13,813 bases of DNA from Saliniplasma sp051745305 (GTDB lineage: Archaea; Thermoplasmatota; Thermoplasmata; Halarchaeoplasmatales; Halarchaeoplasmataceae), in NCBI GenBank assembly GCA_051745305.1, contig JBNJDY010000041.1:1-13813 (forward strand), given 5' to 3'. Under the pieces are notes generated by a model that searched no databases, was not told the origin of the DNA, and was given only the letters and a program-made list of their open reading frames with translations. Shown here piece by piece: positions 6,808 to 13,146 of this stretch (positions are counted from its first letter, which is position 1; each line of letters begins with the position of its first letter). The position numbers were made by a program, and so were the translations under genes.

Positions 6808-7761
6808 TTATTTTCTAAGTAATTCTAACGTGCAGCAACGTGGGCCTCCACCACCTTTGATCAATTCATCCATCGGGACTTCAACAATATCTACATTTCT
6901 TTCTTTTAACAGTTTTTTGGTTTCTTTATTACCTTCAGCAGCAATTATCTTTCTAGGTGCTATAGGTAAAACATTCGTGCCCATGTGTTTCATTTCTTTT
7001 CTTGAAACTTCGATTAATTCAAAATCTCTTTCCACTAGATATTCAAGTACCCAATATGGTAGACCTTCTGGATATACTACAGCTAAATCCTCATCAAGGA
7101 TATTCATAGAAACATCAAGATGTACATAACCAGATACGGTATTATAATAGGAAGGTACAGAAGCTTCTAAAACTTCTATACCCTGTAATCCTAAAATTTG
7201 CCTAACTTGATCTATTCCATCGAAATTCGTTCTAACTCCTTCTCCTATCATCGCAGTCGAATCGTCGATCCACATGAAATTGCCCGGTTCAAAGGTTCCA
7301 TTAGCTTGGACCATGTATATTACAGGGATATCAAGTTCAACAAGCCTTTTCATGACTGGTTTTTCTTCTCCCTTTCTTTGGTCTAGCGCCATTCTACCAA
7401 TAACAGCACCAAAAGGAGTAACTATTGCCTGATCTCTCATGAAATATTGCTTTGCTTTGTCTTTATAGGCATCTCCGAGTAGATTGACTTCTATACCTTC
7501 ACTTTCCATTGTATCTCTAAGATTTTCAAAATCTGATTTTGCTTGTTCTATATCAGGTGTTCCATCCCATAACCACCTTTGTTCATCACCGATTACTGTC
7601 TCTAATTCTTTGTCGGGTTTGTGTAACATCACTCTTTTCAATTCTTTATAATTTGATGTGACACCAAAATTTTTCCCGTCCCAATATTTTTCTATCTCGC
7701 CACGAAAATCCTCGTAAACCGCGTGTTCCATTTTTGACACTTCATTTAATTTTTTTGACAT
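6808..7761 (-). CDS. Arginine deiminase-like guanidino hydrolase (short form)
   Basis: 317 residues, amidinotransferase/arginine deiminase superfamily. Expected to hydrolyse arginine to citrulline and ammonia through a cysteine adduct. Motifs in family order are FMRD (107-110), E158-P-G-N161 in TFEPGNF, HLD (214-216) and the C-terminal GGGGPRCC, with C309 the probable nucleophile followed by a second cysteine. It is about 90 residues shorter than ArcA (about 410) and the usual EGGD reads EPGN, so it belongs to a divergent branch; DDAH-like or arginine dihydrolase-like activity is possible. The neighbouring carbamoyltransferase and carbamate kinase argue for the deiminase role. The ATG at 7761 follows GGTGA by four bases; an internal ATG at codon 11 lacks such a site. 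Confidence 0.82.
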   Translation of the reverse strand: MSKKLNEVSKMEHAVYEDFRGEIEKYWDGKNFGVTSNYKELKRVMLHKPDKELETVIGDEQRWLWDGTPDIEQAKSDFENLRDTMESEGIEVNLLGDAYKDKAKQYFMRDQAIVTPFGAVIGRMALDQRKGEEKPVMKRLVELDIPVIYMVQANGTFEPGNFMWIDDSTAMIGEGVRTNFDGIDQVRQILGLQGIEVLEASVPSYYNTVSGYVHLDVSMNILDEDLAVVYPEGLPYWVLEYLVERDFELIEVSRKEMKHMGTNVLPIAPRKIIAAEGNKETKKLLKERNVDIVEVPMDELIKGGGGPRCCTLELLRK

Positions 7762-7782
7762 TTTTTCACCTTTTTATATATT

Positions 7783-9162
7783 TTAACCTACAAAGAAGTA
7801 CGCAAAAGGAGCTAAAAGTATTACACTGAAGAACGCTCTCTCAAAGTATATTATCGTTAGATCTTTTATATCTAGGGGTATCGTCGAATCCAAAATTAAT
7901 ACACCTATTTCACTTAAATATATTAATCCTGTTATCGATATTCCAGCAGCCATGAACTTAGAAATTGGAGATTCAAGAGTCGATCCAACTACACCTGCAA
8001 GGAATTGATCTGGATATGCTAAAACAAAAGCAGTCCCAGTTTCAAAAGCTTCGGGTACACCTAATGCATGTAGCATTAAACCAAACGGATAAGATATCCA
8101 ATCAAATATCGGTGTATACTCAGCAACTATCAGTGCTAAGGTACCCCATGCCATAACCAATGGAAGTGCACTCATATATATGGTTCCTAAAGTCTCATAT
8201 CCAGTCTTAATTACACTAAATAGTTTTGTTGATTTCGCTTTTTCTACAGCTGTTCGAACCGCCCATGTATGAAGACCTATACCTTCAGGTTGTTCCTCCT
8301 TTATCTTTTTACCCGATTCGGGATAATAGTTTTCTTTTATCCTTGATAAAGGCCATATTCTAGGCATGATTATGGCAAGTATCATCGAAACAATGTATGT
8401 TGAAAATAACAATTGGAAATACATATCAGGAAGACCAACTACAGAGGCCATCACATAGATGTAACCGATTCCTACTAAAGAAAAAGTTGTGGATATAACA
8501 GCTGCACCTCTATCTGAATAATAGCCCTTCTCATGCTGTCCTCGAGTTATAATTACTCCAACCGAAGGACTTCCTAACCAAGAAGCCAACGAGTCAATTG
8601 CGGCTCTACCTGGAATAGTGAACAACGGTTTCATAATCTTACGTGCTAGTGTACCTATGTATTCCATGAGACCGAAATCAGTCAGTAAGGCAATCACGAA
8701 GCTCATGAAAAGGAACAAAGATACAAGTATAGGAATTAGTACCATCGCAGGAGTGCCACCTGTAGCAGGAGACGTAATAAATTCTGGTCCCATCTCAAGA
8801 ACCGTCAATATTATAAAAACTGCACCTATGGCCCTTGAAACATACCATACTGGCCCTACGATAAATAATCTGTTTAGAAGATCATTATTTTTTACGAAGG
8901 AGGGTTTAAAAGTCACCGCGATTAATGTAAAAATACCTGAGAACGATACTATACCCATACCAATGTAAGGAAGAAAATCTTCAAGTACCAATTGCAACCA
9001 ATCGTGCACTATACCTACGATAATTGTAAGTGTACCATCTTTTGGTATTGGAAGTAAAAACATACCAAGACCTATCAATGATGGAATCAAAAACTTCAGT
9101 AAATGTTTTGTTTCTATTTTGTAATCAGAGCTTTCGATGTCTTCAGATTCGTTCACAATCAT
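7783..9162 (-). CDS. YjiH-family membrane protein (Gate domain), candidate arginine/ornithine transporter
   Basis: About 459 residues with roughly ten hydrophobic segments (near 24-41, 45-62, 65-86, 102-123, 141-164, 222-245, 250-268, 328-350, 403-425, 444-459), hence an inner-membrane protein. Residues about 145-250 carry a nucleoside-transporter/FeoB Gate-like region. SWLGSPSVGVIITRGQ and HEKGYYSDRGAAVISTTFS recall YjiH proteins, which I know as uncharacterised transporters sometimes found beside amino-acid degradation genes. No ArcD-type exchanger is present, so it is the natural candidate for arginine uptake or arginine/ornithine exchange; this is inference. The start is uncertain. A GTG at 9165 abuts the carbamoyltransferase stop, the ATG is at 9162, and a GTG at 9156 has the best spaced GGTGAT. 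The 3-9 base separation indicates translational coupling. Confidence 0.82.
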   Translation of the reverse strand: MIVNESEDIESSDYKIETKHLLKFLIPSLIGLGMFLLPIPKDGTLTIIVGIVHDWLQLVLEDFLPYIGMGIVSFSGIFTLIAVTFKPSFVKNNDLLNRLFIVGPVWYVSRAIGAVFIILTVLEMGPEFITSPATGGTPAMVLIPILVSLFLFMSFVIALLTDFGLMEYIGTLARKIMKPLFTIPGRAAIDSLASWLGSPSVGVIITRGQHEKGYYSDRGAAVISTTFSLVGIGYIYVMASVVGLPDMYFQLLFSTYIVSMILAIIMPRIWPLSRIKENYYPESGKKIKEEQPEGIGLHTWAVRTAVEKAKSTKLFSVIKTGYETLGTIYMSALPLVMAWGTLALIVAEYTPIFDWISYPFGLMLHALGVPEAFETGTAFVLAYPDQFLAGVVGSTLESPISKFMAAGISITGLIYLSEIGVLILDSTIPLDIKDLTIIYFERAFFSVILLAPFAYFFVG

Positions 9163-9165
9163 CAC

Positions 9166-10221
9166 CTACCTCATAAATAATGACATAACTGCTTTTTGTG
9201 CATGTAATCTATTACCCGCTTCATCGAAAACGACTGATTGAGGACCATCCATTACTTCGTCAGTAACTTCTTGATTTCTAGAAGCTGGTAGACAGTGCAT
9301 ATAAATACCGTCATTCGTTTTGTCCATTCTCTCCTTGTTAATTATCCAATCTTTATTTTCTTCAAACATCCGCTTTGCTTTTTCCCAATCAGGTTTTTCA
9401 ACTTCTGGAGGGATAGCTCCTTTAACTGGCCACGATTTTGCATAAACTATATCTGCATCTTCAACTGCTTCATCCATGTCGTAAACATTTTCAAAAGATC
9501 CTCCGTATTTATTCACGTTCTTTTTTACATCACCTAATACTTCATCATCTAAATCAAAACCCTCTGGATGTGCCAATGTTATGTCCATACCATAAAAACT
9601 TGAAGCTATCAAGGCGCTATGTGCAACTGATAATGTTTTCTTAGTACTTTCCGAATATGCCCAGCTAACTGTTATCTTTTTATCCTTTAAATCACCAAAC
9701 TTTTCCTTCATTGTCATTACGTCGGCAAGACCTTGGTGTGGATGGTACATGTTATCTAACATATTCAATACCGGAACACTTGACCACTCTGCGAATTCCC
9801 GAATAATTTTGTTTCCTCTACCGTATATCCAATCTGTAGCATCACCAAATATTCTTATCGCTATACCTTCGCCCATTTGGGATAGAACCCTAGCAACGTC
9901 ACTTATCCTCTCACTCTTAAAAGCCTCTTCTTCTCCTTCTAGAACCGGCGCATAAACAGTACTTGGCTCCAAATAGTGTGCATTACCGCCTAGTTGGGTC
10001 ATACCAGCCTCAAATGAATTTCTCGTTCTTAAAGACGAATTATAAAACATCATAAAGAGTGTTCGTCTATCGAGTGTTCTCGGCATCTGCCCTTGAGCCA
10101 TATCTTTTTTCAAATCTTTTGCGACTTCTAAAATATAGTCTATCTCCTCACGGTCAAAATCTCTTAGTGTTATCAAATCTCTACCCCTAAACTGGTCCGA
10201 ACCTTTTGTATTCACATGCAT
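9166..10221 (-). CDS. Carbamoyltransferase, ornithine-type (acetylornithine/YgeW-like branch)
   Basis: 351 residues. An aspartate/ornithine carbamoyltransferase family enzyme; in this cluster it should run phosphorolysis of citrulline to ornithine and carbamoyl phosphate (the arcB role). The carbamoyl-phosphate loop is S63-L-R-T-R67, where classical OTC has STRTR. HPHQGLAD is at 160-167, the second-substrate region reads SWAYSES (186-192), AKSWP at 261-265, and MHCLP at 308-312 with a tail ENRLHAQKAV-like stretch (AGNRLHAQKAV, 335-345). The SLRTR, WAYS and KSW features are those I associate with N-acetylornithine/N-succinylornithine transcarbamylases and YgeW, not with ornithine transcarbamylase. 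Substrate is therefore open. It is the first gene of the operon, with GTGAT three bases before the ATG. Confidence 0.88.
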   Translation of the reverse strand: MHVNTKGSDQFRGRDLITLRDFDREEIDYILEVAKDLKKDMAQGQMPRTLDRRTLFMMFYNSSLRTRNSFEAGMTQLGGNAHYLEPSTVYAPVLEGEEEAFKSERISDVARVLSQMGEGIAIRIFGDATDWIYGRGNKIIREFAEWSSVPVLNMLDNMYHPHQGLADVMTMKEKFGDLKDKKITVSWAYSESTKKTLSVAHSALIASSFYGMDITLAHPEGFDLDDEVLGDVKKNVNKYGGSFENVYDMDEAVEDADIVYAKSWPVKGAIPPEVEKPDWEKAKRMFEENKDWIINKERMDKTNDGIYMHCLPASRNQEVTDEVMDGPQSVVFDEAGNRLHAQKAVMSLFMR

Positions 10222-10256
10222 AAAATCACGTTTATAAGTATATACATTCTACCCAT
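10212..10256 (-). CDS. Possible 14-codon leader ORF overlapping the carbamoyltransferase start
   Basis: MGRMYILINVILCM then TGA. Its ATG closes the shared AACCG-R-TAGTTATAATG block, exactly as in the arcC leader, and its end overlaps the carbamoyltransferase start by ten bases in another frame. It has no ribosome site. The peptide does not resemble that of arcC, which weakens the case for selection on the peptide. Confidence 0.2.
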   Translation of the reverse strand: MGRMYILINVILCM

Positions 10257-10325
10257 TATAACTATCGGTTAAATACGGATGAACTACTATTTAAATAGTC
10301 CTTGTTACAATTGTAAACAAAAGGA
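10254..10325 (-). promoter_or_regulatory. Promoter and operator region of the arginine operon
   Basis: On the minus strand CTTTTGT (about 10323-10317) is followed by a near-palindrome centred on CAATTG (plus strand TTGTTACAATTGTAAACAA, 10302-10320). A perfect 14-base palindrome ACTATTTAAATAGT (10286-10299) holds the TATA box, and AACCGATAGTTATAATG (10270-10254) covers the expected transcription start. The layout matches the arcC promoter. The two palindromes are plausible operators for a dimeric regulator such as the adjacent Lrp protein. The rest of 10326-10415 shows no gene. Confidence 0.6.
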
Positions 10326-10415
10326 TATCTAATTTGTAACATTTAAATATAATATGTAGTTTGATGTACATATGTCTTAGATTTATAAGAAACAGATATC
10401 TTCAAATTTTCAATA

Positions 10416-10880
10416 TCATATACTCTTTAATGAAAAATCAAGTTTTTCCCATGATATACCTGGTGACACACCGTATCTCCTAACCTCGATATTTCGACTT
10501 TCTAATTTTCCTCTCATCTCGTTAACACTGTCGCCGAGTTGATTTTGTTTTGATATTATAAGAACTATAATCTCATAAAAACCGAATGTTTTCCATAGAA
10601 ACTTTATATTATCCTGTGTTTTTAAATAATCTATAGCTTCATCTAAGTCCTCAGGAGATACATCCATACCAATCAGTGCGAATGAATAACCAATTTTCTC
10701 TATATCTGGGATGGTGACATCTTTATCTCTAATAGCTCCTTTCTCTTTTAGATTCTTTACTCTCCTATATACTGTATTCCGACTTACACCGACTTTATCA
10801 GCTAATTTAGAATATGAATTCATACCCTCGCAGAGATGTGCCATAATCTTTTGATCTACATCATCTAATATATCTGTCAT
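10416..10880 (-). CDS. Lrp/AsnC-family transcriptional regulator
   Basis: 154 residues from the ATG at 10880; a TTG at 10889 would add three. The N-terminal winged HTH covers about residues 5-50 (LDDVDQKIMAHL, SYSKLADKVGVSRNTVYRRVKNLKEKGAI), followed by an alpha/beta sensing domain of the Lrp/RAM type from about residue 60. Such proteins bind DNA as dimers to octamers and often respond to an amino acid. Its place immediately upstream of the arginine operon, in the same direction with 194 bases between, makes it the likely local regulator, with arginine or ornithine as a reasonable but unshown effector. A perfect inverted repeat lies over its own transcription start, which suggests autoregulation. 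It is divergent from the synthetase alpha gene. Confidence 0.88.
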   Translation of the reverse strand: MTDILDDVDQKIMAHLCEGMNSYSKLADKVGVSRNTVYRRVKNLKEKGAIRDKDVTIPDIEKIGYSFALIGMDVSPEDLDEAIDYLKTQDNIKFLWKTFGFYEIIVLIISKQNQLGDSVNEMRGKLESRNIEVRRYGVSPGISWEKLDFSLKSI

Positions 10881-10899
10881 TTTACTCAATCAAAAAAAT

Positions 10900-10917
10900 T
10901 TAGTTAGCACTAACTAA
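10900..10917. promoter_or_regulatory. Perfect inverted repeat, likely operator of the Lrp gene
   Basis: TTAGTTAG-CA-CTAACTAA: two perfect 8-base arms around two bases, centred about 28 bases before the preferred Lrp start codon. A TATA-like TATAAAAA on the minus strand (10933-10940) lies about 25-30 bases upstream of it, so the repeat would overlap the transcription start, a position suited to repression. Confidence 0.55.
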
Positions 10918-10932
10918 TAAACTTTTATGTAA

Positions 10933-10940
10933 TTTTTATA
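10933..10940 (-). promoter_or_regulatory. TATA box of the Lrp gene
   Basis: TATAAAAA on the minus strand, placing transcription start near 10908 inside the inverted repeat at 10900-10917. Other AT-rich stretches nearby could also serve. Confidence 0.35.
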
Positions 10941-11009
10941 ACATAGGGAACACTGTATATAGAATACATTAAATATAATGAAAATTTTTAAATCTTGGAA
11001 CAAAAGATG

Positions 11010-11020
11010 TATATATAAAA
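11010..11020 (+). promoter_or_regulatory. acdA: TATA box of the synthetase alpha gene
   Basis: TATATATAAAA lies about 33 bases before the ATG at 11048. AGGAG at 11037-11041 is a Shine-Dalgarno site six bases before the ATG. A start 25 bases after the box would leave only a short leader, so a box slightly further upstream is also possible. Confidence 0.4.
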
Positions 11021-11047
11021 GATATATGACCCCAGTAGGAGCTAAGC

Positions 11048-12436
11048 ATGAACCTCAGCGACATGTTCTATCCAAAAGGCGTGGCCGTTATCGGGGCCTC
11101 GAATAAAGAAGGTAAAGTTGGAAATGCCATAATGAAGTCTATTATGAGAAAATATAATGGTAAAGTATATCCCATCAATCTCAAAGAAGATGAAGTTATG
11201 GGAAATCCTGCATATAGTTCAGTCAAAAATGTGGATGATGATATCGATCTTGCAGTGATAGCGATCCCTGCAAAGTTCGTCCCCCAGGTGATAAAAGAAT
11301 GCGGAGAAAAAGGGATAGGGAATGCTATCATCGTTACGGCAGGTTTCAGAGAGGCCGGAGAGGTCGAACTGGAGGAGAAGGTCGTTGAACTAGCTGAAGA
11401 GTACGGTGTAAGGTTCATCGGCCCTAATTGTCTCGGAATTTACAATTCGAAAAACGAATTGGATACCATATTTAATCCTCCTGAAAGACAGGCTCGCCCA
11501 GAAAAAGGTTCTGTTGCTTTTCTATCTCAGAGTGGTGCTTTCGGTGCTGCTATGTTGGACTGGTTCTCCGGGAGGGAGATAGGCATAAGTAAGTTCATCA
11601 GTTATGGAAATAGGGCTGATCTAGATGAGGCAGATCTGATAGAGTATCTCAGTGAAGATGATGAGACCGAGATCATAACTTATTATATTGAAGGGTTGAA
11701 AGATGGTAGGAAATTCATGGAAGCTGCTAAGAAATGTACCAAACCTATAATTGCCCTAAAATCAGGTAGAACCAGTGCTGGGTCTTCTGCTGCAGCGTCA
11801 CACACGGCCTCCTTGGCTGGAAAGGATGAAGTTTACGACGCTGCTTTCAAACAGGCTGGGATATTAAGAGTGAAATCCGTAAGAGAACTTGTGGTGATAT
11901 TGAGGGCTCTACGATGTCAACCTATGGCAGAAGGTGACAGAGTAGGCATTGTGACCAATGGCGGGGGAGTTGGAGTAATGTGCGCTGATTCACTGACATG
12001 GTTCGGATTGAAATTGGCAGATTTTTCTAAAAGTACGAGGGAAGAGTTCAAGAAAGAAGTCGAATCTGGTATGATCCCTGGTCATTCTTCACTCAACAAT
12101 CCAGTAGATATAGTAGGGGACGCTCCCTCTGAGAGATACGAGACCGTCATGGATATCGTTTTGAAAGATGAGAATTTAGATGCCTTGATAGTTGTGTTCC
12201 TTTTCCACTCCCCATCTATAGAGGAAGACATCGTTCCTAAAACTGTGGATATGAAAAAGCACAGTAAACCGATCATCGCGATAGCACCTGGTGGTAAATA
12301 CACACAGATGATGAGTAAAAAATTAGAAGATAATGGGATCCCGGTTTATGAAACTCCAGAAGATGGTGCTGCAGCTGTCAACGGTTTGGTGAAACTCGGT
12401 GAAGGAACTAGAGAAAAAGAGTTCCGATGCGAGTGA
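11048..12436 (+). CDS. acdA: ADP-forming acetyl/acyl-CoA synthetase, alpha subunit
   Basis: 462 residues, the usual length of a separate alpha subunit. With a beta (ATP-grasp) subunit it converts acyl-CoA + ADP + Pi to acid + ATP + CoA, the main ATP-forming step of amino-acid fermentation in many archaea. The CoA-binding Rossmann domain is at 1-125 (GVAVIGASNKEGKVGN, FIGPNCLG at 123-130). The succinyl-CoA-ligase-like domain begins near 155 (VAFLSQSGAFGAAM). The phosphorylated histidine is H252 in AASHTASLAG, and IVTNGGGVGVM at 301-311 begins the third domain. No beta subunit lies in the window, so it must be encoded elsewhere. ATG follows AGGAG. A decayed copy of residues about 287-339 lies at the left window edge. 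The gene converges on queE with a 3-base gap. Confidence 0.93.
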   Translation: MNLSDMFYPKGVAVIGASNKEGKVGNAIMKSIMRKYNGKVYPINLKEDEVMGNPAYSSVKNVDDDIDLAVIAIPAKFVPQVIKECGEKGIGNAIIVTAGFREAGEVELEEKVVELAEEYGVRFIGPNCLGIYNSKNELDTIFNPPERQARPEKGSVAFLSQSGAFGAAMLDWFSGREIGISKFISYGNRADLDEADLIEYLSEDDETEIITYYIEGLKDGRKFMEAAKKCTKPIIALKSGRTSAGSSAAASHTASLAGKDEVYDAAFKQAGILRVKSVRELVVILRALRCQPMAEGDRVGIVTNGGGVGVMCADSLTWFGLKLADFSKSTREEFKKEVESGMIPGHSSLNNPVDIVGDAPSERYETVMDIVLKDENLDALIVVFLFHSPSIEEDIVPKTVDMKKHSKPIIAIAPGGKYTQMMSKKLEDNGIPVYETPEDGAAAVNGLVKLGEGTREKEFRCE

Positions 12437-12439
12437 AGT

Positions 12440-13063
12440 TCAAACACCTTTTTTATCTCCCCATATCAGTTTGTGCAGTTGCGGGAGAACCCTGACGTCG
12501 ATACTGTCTTCGATAACCCACTCTGCTAGGTCTTTCAATTGGATACCGTGAACAGGCTGAAAAACTATCTCAGAGGGTGGGTTAAGTTTTTTTATCGTTT
12601 CTTTAGCGAAATCGTAATCATCTTTATCGGTTATAACGAATTTGAGTACGTCAGTGGTCTTTAGAAAGTCGATGTTCTCATCCCTCATCTCTTCACACAT
12701 ACCTGATGAGGGTGTTTTGTAATCCATAGATATGTGGACATCCTTTTTTGATATCGTTTTTATATCCAAGGATCCGTTGGTCTCTAAAGAGATCACATAA
12801 GTTTGGATGAGTTTATCAATTAGATCTAGTAAATCATCCTGCATCAGTGGTTCTCCACCTGTTATACACACTCTCTTCACCGGATAATTGCTTATCTCGG
12901 CTAGAATTTCTTGGGTCGTATATTCTTTCCCACCTTCCCGTGCGTATTTGGTATCACACCACTCACACCTCAGATTACATCCTGCTGTTCGGATGAATAC
13001 CGTTGGTAAGCCTATCTGGGTGCCTTCTCCCTGCAGTGAATAGAAAATCTCAGTGATCTTCAT
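12440..13063 (-). CDS. queE: 7-carboxy-7-deazaguanine synthase (radical SAM)
   Basis: 207 residues. A radical SAM enzyme that converts 6-carboxytetrahydropterin to 7-carboxy-7-deazaguanine, a precursor of archaeosine in archaeal tRNA (and of queuosine). The family start FYSLQGEGTQIGLPTVFIR is at 7-25. The cluster motif is C29-NLR-C33-EW-C36, the CX3CX2C form, and the SAM-binding GGEP is at 69-72. ETNGS at 95-99 and the C-terminal QPVHG, VRVLPQLHKLIWGDKKGV fit QueE. Length is normal. The ATG at 13063 has no ribosome site but has a TATA box at leaderless distance. It is not functionally tied to the arginine genes and probably belongs to the core chromosome, as its higher GC content suggests. 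Confidence 0.92.
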   Translation of the reverse strand: MKITEIFYSLQGEGTQIGLPTVFIRTAGCNLRCEWCDTKYAREGGKEYTTQEILAEISNYPVKRVCITGGEPLMQDDLLDLIDKLIQTYVISLETNGSLDIKTISKKDVHISMDYKTPSSGMCEEMRDENIDFLKTTDVLKFVITDKDDYDFAKETIKKLNPPSEIVFQPVHGIQLKDLAEWVIEDSIDVRVLPQLHKLIWGDKKGV

Positions 13064-13086
13064 GGGAACTTAATCCCAATAACTGA

Positions 13087-13095
13087 TAAATATAA
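13087..13095 (-). promoter_or_regulatory. queE: TATA box of queE
   Basis: ATTATATTT on the minus strand is centred about 28 bases upstream of the queE ATG, which puts transcription start at the start codon and suggests a leaderless mRNA. Confidence 0.4.
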
Positions 13096-13123
13096 TCTTG
13101 CTTCCAAAAACCTTATTTCGAAA

Positions 13124-13142
13124 GGTGATTACTATGTTTTGA
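13124..13142 (+). other. Ribosome site leading to a two-codon ORF before the NAD kinase gene
   Basis: A strong GGTGAT (13124-13129) stands four bases before ATG-TTT-TGA (13134-13142). The true gene start, ATG at 13147, is in another frame and lies 17 bases from the site. Removing one T from the TTTT run would join this ATG in frame to the gene (product MFENMKIGFVIN), so this may be a one-base error or a real frameshift. Confidence 0.5.
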
Positions 13143-13146
13143 GAAC

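Noticed and set aside
8618..8968. 116-codon plus-strand ORF
   Set aside because: Antisense to the YjiH membrane protein, whose segments and motifs explain the sequence.
10324..10400. GATATCT and AGATATC pair as a regulatory inverted repeat
   Set aside because: Only seven bases, about 64 apart in AT-rich DNA, and GATATC is itself a palindrome, so chance is likely.
11068..11418. 116-codon minus-strand ORF
   Set aside because: Antisense shadow of the well-recognised synthetase alpha gene; serine/threonine-rich, no domain.
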